Of a stretch of DNA of 64,000 nt, positions 8,836-17,244 are shown in pieces. The notes below the pieces were generated by a model that made no database searches, was not told the origin of the DNA, and worked only from the letters and a program-made list of their open reading frames with translations. The position numbers and the translations under genes are program-made. Source of the stretch: Streptomyces griseicoloratus (GTDB lineage Bacteria > Actinomycetota > Actinomycetes > Streptomycetales > Streptomycetaceae); NCBI RefSeq assembly GCF_014534645.1, contig NZ_JACVQF010000184.1, positions 248,001-312,000 on the forward strand. The letters run 5' to 3'. Positions within the stretch are counted from its first letter, which is position 1, and every line of letters begins with the position of its first letter.

Positions 8836-10568
8836 TTGCCGGCCTCCTTGCCGCCAGCGAGGGCCTTCTCACCGTGGCCGACGTTCTCCAGCTGGTCGAT
8901 CGCGGAGACCTCGGGGTGGTGCAGGTCGAAGGCGGGGGATTCACTCCGGATGCGCGGCAGCGTGAGGAAGTTGTGCCGCGGCGGCGGGCAGGAGGTCGCC
9001 CACTCCAGCGAACGGCCGTAGCCCCACGGGTCGTCCACGCCGACCGGCTTGCCGTACTTGGCCGTCTTCCAGACGTTGTAGAAGAACGGCAGGATCGACA
9101 TGCCGAGCAGGAACGAGGCGATCGTCGAGATCGTGTTCAGGGCGGTGAAGCCGTCGGCCGCCAGGTAGTCGGCGTACCGGCGCGGCATGCCCTCGGCACC
9201 CAGCCAGTGCTGGACGAGGAAGGTGCCGTGGAAGCCGATGAACAGCGTCCAGAAGGTGATCTTGCCCAGGCGCTCGTCGAGCATCTTGCCCGTCCACTTC
9301 GGCCACCAGAAGTGGAAGCCGGCGAACATCGCGAACACCACCGTGCCGAACACCACGTAGTGGAAGTGCGCCACCACGAAGTAGGAGTCCGAGACGTGGA
9401 AGTCCATCGGCGGCGAGGCCAGGATGACACCGGTCAGACCACCGAAGAGGAAGGTGATCAGGAAGCCGGTGGACCAGAGCATCGGGGTCTCGAAGCTCAG
9501 CGAGCCCTTCCACATGGTGCCGATCCAGTTGAAGAACTTCACACCGGTCGGGACCGCGATCAGGAAGGTCATGAAGGAGAAGAACGGCAGCAGCACGCCG
9601 CCCGTGACGTACATGTGGTGGGCCCACACCGTCACCGACAGACCGGCGATGGCGATCGTCGCGCCGACCAGGCCCATGTAGCCGAAGATCGGCTTGCGCG
9701 AGAACACCGGGATGATCTCACTGACGATGCCGAAGAACGGCAGCGCGATGATGTACACCTCTGGGTGTCCGAAGAACCAGAAGAGGTGCTGCCACAGCAG
9801 GGCTCCGCCGTTGGCCGAGTCGAAGATGTGCGCGCCGAACTTGCGGTCCGCCTCCAGCGCGAACAGGGCCGCGGCCAGGACCGGGAAGGCCAGCAGGACC
9901 AGCACACCGGTCAGCAGCACGTTCCAGGTGAAGATCGGCATGCGGAACATGGTCATGCCGGGGGCACGCATGCAGATGATCGTGGTGATGAAGTTGACCG
10001 AGCCGAGGATGGTGCCGAAGCCGGAGAAGGCCAGACCCATGATCCACAGGTCACCGCCGATGCCCGGCGAGTGCACCGCGTCGGACAGCGGCGAGTAGGC
10101 GAACCAGCCGAAGTCGGCCGCGCCCTGCGGGGTCAGGAACCCGCCCACCGCGATCAGCGAGCCGAACAGGTACAGCCAGTAGGCGAACATGTTCAGCCGG
10201 GGGAAGGCCACGTCCGGCGCGCCGATCTGCAGCGGCATGATCCAGTTCGCGAAGCCGGCGAACAGCGGCGTCGCGAACATCAGCAGCATGACCGTGCCGT
10301 GCATCGTGAACGCCTGGTTGAACTGCTCGTTCGACATGATCTGCAGGCCCGGCCGGGCCAGCTCGGCGCGCATGAACAGCGCCATCACGCCACCGATGCA
10401 GAAGAACGCGAACGACGTGATCAGGTACAGCGTGCCGATCGTCTTGTGGTCGGTGGTGGTCAGCCACTTGACGACGACTTCGCCACGCCTCTGGCGCCGG
10501 ACCGGCAGCTCATCCTGGTAGTGGGATCCTGCTGCCGCGGCACCCTGGGGTTCGTTGAGGATGCTCAC
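8832..10568 (-). CDS. ctaD: Cytochrome c oxidase subunit I
   Basis: The 578-residue protein starts at a GTG (10566-10568) that overlaps the ctaC stop. It is the catalytic subunit with low-spin haem a and the haem a3-CuB centre. Visible signatures are [13 protein letters not shown] near the N-terminus, [10 protein letters not shown] (haem a ligand His), [15 protein letters not shown] with the His-Pro-Glu-Val-Tyr block of the CuB site and the Tyr cross-linked to a His ligand, [10 protein letters not shown] (paired CuB His), and [11 protein letters not shown] with the two haem His ligands. It is second in ctaC-ctaD-ctaF. All catalytic residues I looked for are present. Confidence 0.98.
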   Translation of the reverse strand: MSILNEPQGAAAAGSHYQDELPVRRQRRGEVVVKWLTTTDHKTIGTLYLITSFAFFCIGGVMALFMRAELARPGLQIMSNEQFNQAFTMHGTVMLLMFATPLFAGFANWIMPLQIGAPDVAFPRLNMFAYWLYLFGSLIAVGGFLTPQGAADFGWFAYSPLSDAVHSPGIGGDLWIMGLAFSGFGTILGSVNFITTIICMRAPGMTMFRMPIFTWNVLLTGVLVLLAFPVLAAALFALEADRKFGAHIFDSANGGALLWQHLFWFFGHPEVYIIALPFFGIVSEIIPVFSRKPIFGYMGLVGATIAIAGLSVTVWAHHMYVTGGVLLPFFSFMTFLIAVPTGVKFFNWIGTMWKGSLSFETPMLWSTGFLITFLFGGLTGVILASPPMDFHVSDSYFVVAHFHYVVFGTVVFAMFAGFHFWWPKWTGKMLDERLGKITFWTLFIGFHGTFLVQHWLGAEGMPRRYADYLAADGFTALNTISTIASFLLGMSILPFFYNVWKTAKYGKPVGVDDPWGYGRSLEWATSCPPPRHNFLTLPRIRSESPAFDLHHPEVSAIDQLENVGHGEKALAGGKEAGK

Positions 10569-11524
10569 AGGTTGTTCGTCTCCCGGTTCTTCTCGTGGCT
10601 CGTCTGCGCGATGCCGGCGGGAACGTAACCGGTCTGCCCCTTCTTCGCGAGGTCCTTGAGGTGCTGCTCATAGCGCTCAGGGGAGACGACCTTGACGTTG
10701 AACAGCATCCGGGAGTGGTCGACGCCGCAGAGTTCGGCGCACTTGCCCAGGAAGGTGCCCTCCTTGTTGGGGGTCACCTCGAAGGCGTTGGTGTGGCCCG
10801 GGATGACGTCCTGCTTCATCAGGAACGGCACCACCCAGAAGGAGTGGATGACGTCCCGCGAGGTCAGGACGAAGCGGACCCGCTTGCCCTCGGGCAGCCA
10901 CAGCGTGGGGCCCGGGTTCTTGGTCTGCGGGTTCTCGGTGCCCGGGATACCGCAGTCGTAGACGCCGCCGGCGTTCGCCGGGAAGTCGTCCTTGTACCGG
11001 TCGGGGATCGCGGCCAGTTCCTTGGACGTCTTGGCGTCACCGGAGGAACCCTCGACGCCCTCGACGTAGTTGAAGCACCAGCTCCACTGGAAACCGACCA
11101 CGTTGACCGTGACGTCGGGCTTCTTTTCGAGCTTCAGGAGCTCGGACTCGTCGCGCGCGGTGAAGTAGAAGAGCACCGAGACGATGACGAGCGGGACCAC
11201 GGTGTACAGCGCCTCGAGGGGCATGTTGTACCGGGTCTGCGGAGGAACCTCGACCTTGGTGCGGCTGCGCCGGTGGAAGAAAGCACTCCACAGGATCAGG
11301 CCCCACACCAGCACGCCGACGGCGAGCGCGGCAGCCCAGGAGCCCTGCCACAGGGAGAGGATCCGCGGAGCCTCTTCCGTGGTCGGGGTGGGCATACCGA
11401 GGCGGGGGAAGTCCTCGTATGTGCAACCGGTGGCGGTCGCCAGGACCAGGCCCGCGGTCAGTGCCTGCAGCAGCTTCCGCCGCATCGGGCGCCGCGGCGA
11501 GCGGTCGGAGCCGTTGGGACTCAC
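10565..11524 (-). CDS. ctaC: Cytochrome c oxidase subunit II (lipoprotein)
   Basis: From the GTG at 11522-11524 the protein has 319 residues. Longer in-frame starts exist, but the extra sequence is low-complexity and would precede the signal peptide. The signal ends in ATATGC with the lipidated Cys near residue 34. Two membrane helices follow ([20 protein letters not shown] and [18 protein letters not shown]), then a periplasmic cupredoxin domain. The CuA ligands are visible in [14 protein letters not shown] plus the upstream His of DVIHSFWV. It accepts electrons from QcrC. It leads the ctaCDF operon, with its promoter in the 325-bp gap upstream. Confidence 0.96.
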   Translation of the reverse strand: MSPNGSDRSPRRPMRRKLLQALTAGLVLATATGCTYEDFPRLGMPTPTTEEAPRILSLWQGSWAAALAVGVLVWGLILWSAFFHRRSRTKVEVPPQTRYNMPLEALYTVVPLVIVSVLFYFTARDESELLKLEKKPDVTVNVVGFQWSWCFNYVEGVEGSSGDAKTSKELAAIPDRYKDDFPANAGGVYDCGIPGTENPQTKNPGPTLWLPEGKRVRFVLTSRDVIHSFWVVPFLMKQDVIPGHTNAFEVTPNKEGTFLGKCAELCGVDHSRMLFNVKVVSPERYEQHLKDLAKKGQTGYVPAGIAQTSHEKNRETNNL

Positions 11525-11764
11525 GTAGCGCCTTCCCGAGAGTCTCGCCCGCGCTGGTTGGCTGCGGCCTTCTCGCTGGTCGGTCGCCGCCCTGCGTCGG
11601 GCAGGGGTTTGATGTTTATGCGGACCAAACCCTAGCCGACGCCCTCCGGGGGGTCGCGGGGAGGGTGGCATACGCGCCGCGGGTCACCCTGACGGGGCGG
11701 AACGAGGCGCCTACCGGGGCGGTTCCGCGGGCCGTTCGGCGACTGACGGTCCGTCGTGCGTTGC

Positions 11765-11825
11765 CCGCGCCCGCGCGGCGCGGCCGCACATCGGCACAGC
11801 CCCGCGCCCCTTCGGGGCGCTCCCC
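11765..11825. repeat. Dispersed intergenic repeat, copy 1
   Basis: The segment reads as a GCGGCGC-GGCCGCACATC arm, then CAGCCCCGCGCCCC, then a TTCGGGGCGC hairpin. The same pattern occurs at 35765-35863 and, inverted, at 40127-40205. It occupies part of the 325-bp gap between ctaC and the divergent desulfurase gene; the rest must hold both promoters and shows no gene. Confidence 0.7.
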
Positions 11826-11849
11826 TGCCGGACGTCTTAGCGTTGCTGT

Positions 11850-13232
11850 GTGTCCTACTTCGATGCTGCTTCCGCCGCCCCTCTTCATCCTGTGGCCCGG
11901 CAGGCTCTGTCGGCCTCCCTGGACGAAGGGTGGGCCGATCCCGCACGTCTGCACCGAGAGGGCCGTCGGGCCCGGCTGCTGCTGGACGCGGCCCGGGAGG
12001 CCGCGGCCGAGGCGGTGGGCTGCCGCCCGGACGAGCTGGTCTTCACCCCGTCGGGCACGCACGCGGTGCACGCCGGGGTCGCGGGTGCGCTGGCCGGCCG
12101 CCGACGCGCCGGGCGTCACCTGATCGTGTCAGCGGTCGAGCACTCCTCCGTGTTGCACGCGGCCGAGACGCACGAGGCCGACGGCGGGTCGGTCACCCGG
12201 GTGGCGGTGGACCGTTCGGGTGCCGTGGACCCGTCGGCGTACGCGGCGGCCCTGCGGGAGGACACCGCGCTGGCCTGTCTGCAGTCGGCCAACCACGAGG
12301 TGGGCACCGAGCAGCCGGTGGCCGCCGTGGCCGAGAACTGCCGGGCGGCGGGGGTGCCGCTGCTGGTGGACGCGGCCCAGTCGCTGGGCTGGGGCCGGGT
12401 GGCGGGCGACTGGTCACTGCTGGCGGCGAGCGCGCACAAGTGGGGCGGTCCGCCGGGGGTCGGTCTGCTCGTCGTCCGCAAGGGCGTGCGGTTCGCGCCC
12501 CAGGGGCCGTCGGACGACCGGGAGTCGGGCCGGGCGCCGGGCTTCGAGAACCTTCCGGCGATCGTGGCCGCGGTGGCGTCGCTGCGGGCGGTGCGGGCCG
12601 AGGCGGCCGAGGAGGCGGCGCGGCTGCGGGAGCTGACGGACCGGATCCGGGCGCGGGTGCCCGCCGTGGTGCCGGACGTGGAGGTGGTCGGCGATCCGGT
12701 GCGCCGGCTGCCCGGCATCGTCACCTTCTCGTGTCTCTATGTCGACGGGGAGACATTGCTGCACGAGCTGGACCGCGCGGGCTTCTCGGTCTCCTCCGGG
12801 TCGTCGTGCACGAGCAGCACCCTGATCCCGAGCCACGTCCTGAAGGCGATGGGGGTGCTCAGCGAGGGCAACGTCCGGGTGTCGCTGCCGCCGGGGACGC
12901 CCGCCGAGGACGTCGAGCGGTTCCTGCGGGTGCTGCCGGACGCGGTGGCGGCGGTGCGGGAGAGGCTGGGGGCGCCGGCGGCCGCGCGGACCGCCCCGGA
13001 GTCCGGGACCGACCTCGTCGTCGACGCGACCGGCCGGCGCTGCCCCATTCCGGTGATCGAGCTGGCCAAGGTGATCGGCGACGTGCCCGTCGGCGGCACG
13101 GTCCGCGTCCTGTCGGACGACGAGGCGGCGCGGCTGGACATCCCGGCCTGGTGCGAGATGCGCGGACAGGAGTACGTGGGTGAGGAACCGGCGGACCGGG
13201 GTACGGCCTACGTGGTCCGCCGGGTCTCCTGA
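11850..13232 (+). CDS. Cysteine desulfurase fused to a C-terminal TusA domain
   Basis: The 460-residue protein starts at a GTG. Residues 1-375 form a class V PLP enzyme: MSYFDAASAAPLHP at the start, VEHSSVLH, QSANHEVGTEQP, and ASAHKWGGPPGVG with the PLP-binding Lys. The active-site cysteine loop is SSGSSCTSSTLIPSHVL. Residues about 387-460 match TusA/SirA: LVVDATGRRCPIPVIELA has the Cys-Pro-x-Pro sulfur-accepting motif, followed by RVLSDDEAARLDIPAWCE. Known TusA proteins accept persulfide from IscS, so the fusion puts donor and acceptor in one chain. It is divergent from ctaC and convergent with the kinase at 13241. Likely role: sulfur for tRNA thiolation or cofactors; the actual acceptor is unknown. 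Confidence 0.92.
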   Translation: MSYFDAASAAPLHPVARQALSASLDEGWADPARLHREGRRARLLLDAAREAAAEAVGCRPDELVFTPSGTHAVHAGVAGALAGRRRAGRHLIVSAVEHSSVLHAAETHEADGGSVTRVAVDRSGAVDPSAYAAALREDTALACLQSANHEVGTEQPVAAVAENCRAAGVPLLVDAAQSLGWGRVAGDWSLLAASAHKWGGPPGVGLLVVRKGVRFAPQGPSDDRESGRAPGFENLPAIVAAVASLRAVRAEAAEEAARLRELTDRIRARVPAVVPDVEVVGDPVRRLPGIVTFSCLYVDGETLLHELDRAGFSVSSGSSCTSSTLIPSHVLKAMGVLSEGNVRVSLPPGTPAEDVERFLRVLPDAVAAVRERLGAPAAARTAPESGTDLVVDATGRRCPIPVIELAKVIGDVPVGGTVRVLSDDEAARLDIPAWCEMRGQEYVGEEPADRGTAYVVRRVS

Positions 13233-13240
13233 CCGGTCGC

Positions 13241-14215
13241 TCAGCCGAGGTGCTTCTGCACCTCGGTGGCGGCCTCGTCGCCGTACGCCTTGGTGAAGCG
13301 CTCCATGAAGTGGGCGCGGCGCAGCTGGTACTCCTGGGTGCCGACCGTCTCGATGACGAGGGTGGCGAGCATGCAGCCGACCTGGGCGGCGCGCTCCAGG
13401 GAGACGCCCCAGGCGAGGCCGGAGAGGAAGCCGGCGCGGAAGGCGTCGCCGACGCCGGTGGGGTCGGCCTTGCGCTCCTCGTCCGGGCAGCCGACCTCGA
13501 TGGTCTCCTCGCCGGCCCGTTCGATGCGCACGCCCCGGGCGCCGAGGGTGGTGACGCGGTGGCCGACGCGGGACAGGATCTCGGCGTCCGTCCAGCCCGT
13601 CTTGGACTCGATGAGCCCCTTCTCGTACTCGTTGGAGAAGAGGTAGGTCGCCCCGTCCAGCAGTATCCGGATCTCGTCGCCGTCCATGCGGGCGATCTGC
13701 TGGGAGAAGTCGGCGGCGAAGGGGATGTTCCGGGAGCGGCACTCCTCGGTGTGCCGGAGCATCGCCTCGGGGTCGTCGGCGCCGATGGAGACCAGGTCGA
13801 GGCCGCCGACCCGGTCGGCGACGGTCTTCAGCTCGATCAGGCGGGCCTCGCTCATCGCGCCCGTGTAGAAGGAGCCGATCTGGTTGTGGTCGGCGTCGGT
13901 GGTGCACACGAAGCGGGCGGTGTGCAGGGTCTCGGAGATGCGCACCGAGCCCGTGTCGACGCCGTGCCGGTCCAGCCAGGCGCGGTACTCGTCGAAGTCC
14001 GAGCCCGCGGCGCCGACCAGGATCGGCCGGGTGCCGAGCTGGCCCATGCCGAAGGCGATGTTCGCGGCGACGCCGCCGCGGCGCACGTCGAGCTTGTCGA
14101 CCAGGAAGGAGAGCGAGACCGTGTGCAGTTGGTCCGCGACGAGCTGGTCGGCGAAGCGGCCGGGGAAGGTCATGAGGTGGTCGGTGGCGATGGAGCCGGT
14201 GACTGCGATGCGCAC
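13241..14215 (-). CDS. PfkB-family carbohydrate/nucleoside kinase
   Basis: The 324-residue protein begins MRIAVTGSIATDHLMTFPGRF, has the N-terminal GGVAANIAFGMGQLG segment, and the C-terminal PfkB signature DPTGVGDAFRAGF, in which Asp of GVGD is the catalytic base (GVGD replaces the common GAGD). The order of motifs is closest to actinobacterial adenosine-kinase-like members, but substrate specificity cannot be read from sequence alone. It is transcribed alone and ends 9 bp from the stop of the convergent desulfurase fusion, with no terminator between them. Confidence 0.88.
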   Translation of the reverse strand: MRIAVTGSIATDHLMTFPGRFADQLVADQLHTVSLSFLVDKLDVRRGGVAANIAFGMGQLGTRPILVGAAGSDFDEYRAWLDRHGVDTGSVRISETLHTARFVCTTDADHNQIGSFYTGAMSEARLIELKTVADRVGGLDLVSIGADDPEAMLRHTEECRSRNIPFAADFSQQIARMDGDEIRILLDGATYLFSNEYEKGLIESKTGWTDAEILSRVGHRVTTLGARGVRIERAGEETIEVGCPDEERKADPTGVGDAFRAGFLSGLAWGVSLERAAQVGCMLATLVIETVGTQEYQLRRAHFMERFTKAYGDEAATEVQKHLG

Positions 14216-14348
14216 GGCGTGGACTCTCTCCTGGGGGGAGGGTGGGTTGACACCTCACGCTACCCGGGAGCGCCCGCGCATCGAAGCAGGCGAAACTACC
14301 CGATAGTAGAACTTTCGCCGCAGGCCGGGACGTGCCTACGGTTCCGTT

Positions 14349-14579
14349 ATGAGCGAGCTCGAGAGCGTCCCCCCGACCGCCCCGACCGCCCCGGGCGCCC
14401 CGGCCGACCTGGAGGGCGACCTGGCGTCGCTGCGCGGTGACTGCGCCCGGATGGCCGCGCGGTGGTCCACCCCCGAGCGGGCCGCCTCCCGCCCCGTCGC
14501 GCCGTCGCTGATCCACGGCGTGACCGTGCCGCGGACGTCGGCCCGGCTGCTGGAGGCGATGTCGGACTACGGCGACTGA
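14349..14579 (+). CDS. Hypothetical protein, 76 residues
   Basis: A short protein with a Pro/Ala-rich start, an amphipathic middle (DLEGDLASLRGDCARMAARW) and the ending LIHGVTVPRTSARLLEAMSDYGD. I do not recognise the family. Codon use is typical of neighbouring genes and the frame starts shortly after the divergent kinase's promoter region. It is followed by the membrane-protein gene at 14674, so the two may be cotranscribed. It has no membrane segment and no cysteine motif beyond a single Cys. Confidence 0.6.
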   Translation: MSELESVPPTAPTAPGAPADLEGDLASLRGDCARMAARWSTPERAASRPVAPSLIHGVTVPRTSARLLEAMSDYGD

Positions 14580-14673
14580 GGCCGCCGTCCGGGTGACGCC
14601 CGCCTCTGGGGAACCGGATGCTCCCCCACCGCGTCCCATCGCTGTCCCCAGTAACAGCCGAAGGAGCGATGCG

Positions 14674-16515
14674 GTGAACACCGAGCGACCCGACAACGAC
14701 GACACCACCGCCGCCGACGCGGCCTCCGGTACGTCCGAAGGGGTCGGCGCGGACGAGTCCCACGGCACGGACGGGCGAACCGCAGCGCACGGGGCCCGGG
14801 GCCCGGGTGGGGCCACAGGCGCCGGTGATGACTCGGTGGCCGGCCAGGCAGGAGGGGCCGGTGAGGCCTCGGCAGCCGGCGAGCCAGTAGGGGCCGGTGA
14901 GGCCTCGGCAGCCGGCGAGGCTACAGGGGCGGGTAAGTCCTCGGCAGCCGGCGAGGCACCAGGGGCCGGTAAGACCTCGGCAGCCCGCGAGCCAGTAGCG
15001 GCAGGTGAGGCCACGGCCGCAGGCAAGGCGCCAGGGGCCGCCAAGACCTCAGCCGCCGATGAGGCCGGTGGTGGGGGGTCGGGTCGGCGGCGTTCCCCGG
15101 TGCTCGTCGCCGCCTGTGTGGCCGCGGCCGTGCTGATCGTCGGGGGCGGCGGGGCGTACCTGGCCTCGACCGTCTCCGGCGGCCAGGACGGCGGTACGGC
15201 GTCCGGGGCCCGGGGCGACGGCACTCCCCCGCCGCTCGCGCTCGACGGCTACACGGCGCCCTCCGAGGACGGCACGAAGAACGGCATCGCGCCCGGTGAG
15301 CCCGACCCGTACGGCGTCACCTACCGCGCCGACGGCCCGCTCCCGAAGGGACCCGGCTCGGCGCCGGTGTACCGGACGACGGGCGAGGTCACCCGCGAGG
15401 AGGTGGTCCGCCTGGCCGAGGCGCTCGGTGTCGAGGGGGCGCCGGTGGCGCAGGGCGAGGACTGGAGGGCCGGGAACGCCGCGGACGGTTCCGGGCCGCT
15501 GCTCCGGGTGGACCGGCAGGCGCCGGGCAGCTGGACCTTCCAGCGGTACACGCCCGGCACGGACGACTGCGGGAGGGGTCCCGCGTGCAAGTCCCCGGCC
15601 GCCGACGGTACGCCGGTGAGCGAGGAGGCCGCGAAGAAGGCCGCGGCGCCGGTGCTGAAGGCGGTGGGGCAGGACGCCGCCAAGCTCGACGCGAGCCAGG
15701 TCATGGGCTCCCAGCGGGCCGTGAACGCCGATCCCGAGGTCGGCGGTCTGCCCACCTACGGCTGGACCACCGGAGTGACGGTGGACGCGCGGGGCGAGGT
15801 GGTCGGCGGCAGCGGCCTGCTGAAGACGCCGGTGAAGGGCGACACGTATCCCGTCCTGGACGCCGCGAAGACGCTGGGCCTGATGAACGCGCCGGGCAGC
15901 GACCCCCGCGCCGGCATCGGCGGCTGCGCGAGCCCCGTACCGCACCAGGACCGCGCGGACGAGGCGCCGTGCGGGCCGTCGGGGCCGGCGCGGGTGCCGG
16001 AGAAGGAGACGATCACGGTCGAGCGGGCGGTGTTCGGGCTGGCCGCGCATCCGGTGCGGGGACGGCAGACGCTGGTGCCGTCCTGGCTCTTCGAGGTGCG
16101 GGCGCCGGGCGCGCAGGACGCCTTCACGGTGACGTATCCGGCGGTCGAACCGGCGTACCTGACGTCCACGGCCCCCCGCACCCCCTCCGACGAGCCGGAC
16201 TCGGGGCCGGCCCGGCCGCGGGACGTCCAGGTGAGCGGCTACTCGGCCGAGGGCACGGAGCTGACGGTGTACTTCACCGGCGGGGTGTGCGCCGACTACG
16301 CGGCGAGGGCGGCCGAGGGCGCGGACGAGGTGACGGTCACGGTGACGGAGACCCCGCACCCGGACAAGGTCTGCATCCTGATCGCCAAGGAGTACCAGCA
16401 GACGGTGCGCCTCGACGAGCCGCTCGGCGACCGGCAGGTCGTGGGGTCGGACGGCAAGGGGATCCCGCTGCACAAGCCGGGCGCCCGGCTGCCCGCGCCG
16501 CCCGGGAACCGGTAG
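14674..16515 (+). CDS. Single-pass membrane protein with repetitive N-terminus
   Basis: The GTG at 14674 lies 6 bases after AAGGAGC and begins VNTERPDND. An ATG-initiated frame exists 27 codons upstream, but no ribosome site supports it. The product has 613 residues. Residues 49-132 are seven 12-residue Gly/Ala-rich repeats, followed by a basic patch and one hydrophobic helix (SPVLVAACVAAAVLIVGGGG). About 440 extracytoplasmic residues follow with no motif I recognise. These include VYRTTGEVTREEVVRLAEAL, a Cys pair near DDCGRGPACKS, another near GGCASPVPHQ, and two Cys near the C-terminus (GGVCADYAAR, PDKVCILIAK), suggesting disulfides. Orientation predicted: short cytoplasmic or unstructured N-terminus, large exported domain. 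Confidence 0.8.
   Translation: MNTERPDNDDTTAADAASGTSEGVGADESHGTDGRTAAHGARGPGGATGAGDDSVAGQAGGAGEASAAGEPVGAGEASAAGEATGAGKSSAAGEAPGAGKTSAAREPVAAGEATAAGKAPGAAKTSAADEAGGGGSGRRRSPVLVAACVAAAVLIVGGGGAYLASTVSGGQDGGTASGARGDGTPPPLALDGYTAPSEDGTKNGIAPGEPDPYGVTYRADGPLPKGPGSAPVYRTTGEVTREEVVRLAEALGVEGAPVAQGEDWRAGNAADGSGPLLRVDRQAPGSWTFQRYTPGTDDCGRGPACKSPAADGTPVSEEAAKKAAAPVLKAVGQDAAKLDASQVMGSQRAVNADPEVGGLPTYGWTTGVTVDARGEVVGGSGLLKTPVKGDTYPVLDAAKTLGLMNAPGSDPRAGIGGCASPVPHQDRADEAPCGPSGPARVPEKETITVERAVFGLAAHPVRGRQTLVPSWLFEVRAPGAQDAFTVTYPAVEPAYLTSTAPRTPSDEPDSGPARPRDVQVSGYSAEGTELTVYFTGGVCADYAARAAEGADEVTVTVTETPHPDKVCILIAKEYQQTVRLDEPLGDRQVVGSDGKGIPLHKPGARLPAPPGNR
14818..15069 (+). repeat. In-frame tandem repeat, 7 copies of 36 bp
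   Basis: Seven 12-residue units of the form GAGEASAAGEPV (variants GAGKSSAAGEAP, GAGKTSAAREPV, AAGEATAAGKAP) lie in the N-terminal region of the 613-residue membrane protein. The third base pattern is conserved between units, so they look like recent slippage or recombination copies, likely variable in number between strains. Confidence 0.85.
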
Positions 16516-16551
16516 CGGCCCCCCGGACGCGGCGGACGGGGCGGGCACGCA

Positions 16552-16594
16552 TGAGGGCGGCGGCCCGGGGAGGAACCCCGGGCCGCCGCCCTCA
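16552..16594. terminator. Bidirectional terminator between membrane protein and erpA
   Basis: A perfect 19-bp stem (16552-16570 with 16576-16594) has a 5-base loop. It lies between convergent genes and can serve both. Confidence 0.9.
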
Positions 16595-16635
16595 CACCGT
16601 GCCGGGAACCGCGTCGCGGTCCCCGCCCAGCCGGC

Positions 16636-16992
16636 TCAGCTGAAGGAGTCGCCGCAGGCGCAGGAACCGGTCGCGTTCGGGTTGTCGATCGTGAAGCCCT
16701 GCTTCTCGATCGTGTCCACGAAGTCGATGGTGGCGCCACCCAGGTAGGGAGCGCTCATGCGGTCGGTGACGACCTTGACCCCGCCGAAGTCCTTCTCCAC
16801 GTCGCCGTCGAGGGACCGCTCGTCGAAGAAGAGCTGGTAGCGCAGGCCGGAGCAGCCGCCGGGCTGGACGGCGACGCGCAGCGCCAGGTCGTCTCGGCCT
16901 TCCTGGTCGAGCAGGGCCTTGACCTTGGCCGCGGCGGCGTCGGTCAGGATGATGCCGTCGGTGACGGTGGTGGTCTCGTCCGATACGGACAT
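16636..16992 (-). CDS. erpA: A-type iron-sulfur cluster carrier/insertion protein
   Basis: The 118-residue protein matches the HesB/IscA/ErpA family. The three cluster ligands are visible: Cys in VQPGGCSGLRYQ and the pair in ATGSCACGDSFS at the C-terminus. The segment FVDTIEKQGFTIDNPNA precedes the pair as usual. Such carriers pass [2Fe-2S] or [4Fe-4S] clusters from the SUF machinery to targets. It is divergent from nadA, whose product needs a [4Fe-4S] cluster, with 252 bp between the two starts. The gene-symbol assignment within the A-type family is by context and best guess. Confidence 0.92.
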   Translation of the reverse strand: MSVSDETTTVTDGIILTDAAAAKVKALLDQEGRDDLALRVAVQPGGCSGLRYQLFFDERSLDGDVEKDFGGVKVVTDRMSAPYLGGATIDFVDTIEKQGFTIDNPNATGSCACGDSFS

Positions 16993-17175
16993 CTACATCT
17001 CTCCCGGGTTGTACGGAGACTGCTTGCCGACGGTTGCAACCGGCGGGACCGCGGATTCATTCCGGGTCGGGCCCGGGTCTTTCTCCCCGGCCTGTTCCCT
17101 CATGCTCGCACATGGCCCGGGAGGCGGACAGCGGCTCGGGCTCCGGGATTCACGTCACATCGACACAATGGACAT

Positions 17176-17222
17176 CGTCAAACTGACGTGAACCAGTTAT
17201 GATATATAGCGTCAGTTCGACG
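17176..17222 (+). promoter_or_regulatory. Paired palindromic operator in the nadA promoter
   Basis: Two related 13-bp sites, CGTCAAACTGACG (17176-17188, perfect 5-bp arms) and CGTCAGTTCGACG (17210-17222, one arm mismatch), have starts 34 bp apart, about three helical turns. An AT-rich TTATGATATATAG lies between them and contains a -10-like TATGAT. The second site ends about 23 bp before the nadA GTG. The layout suggests a repressor that bridges or blocks the promoter. An NAD-responsive regulator is the obvious guess, but I cannot name it. It is the most AT-rich spot in the erpA-nadA gap; the rest of the gap (16993-17175) shows no gene. Confidence 0.6.
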
Positions 17223-17244
17223 AAAAGTAGAAAGGGTGCGTGTC

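Noticed and set aside
12414-15224. 936-codon minus-strand frame near the desulfurase and kinase genes
   Set aside because: It runs through the antisense of the desulfurase and the out-of-frame kinase; only the kinase frame itself (13241-14215) has family motifs.
17236-17244. Upstream GTG as nadA start
   Set aside because: The ribosome site abuts it with no spacing; the GTG three codons later is placed correctly.
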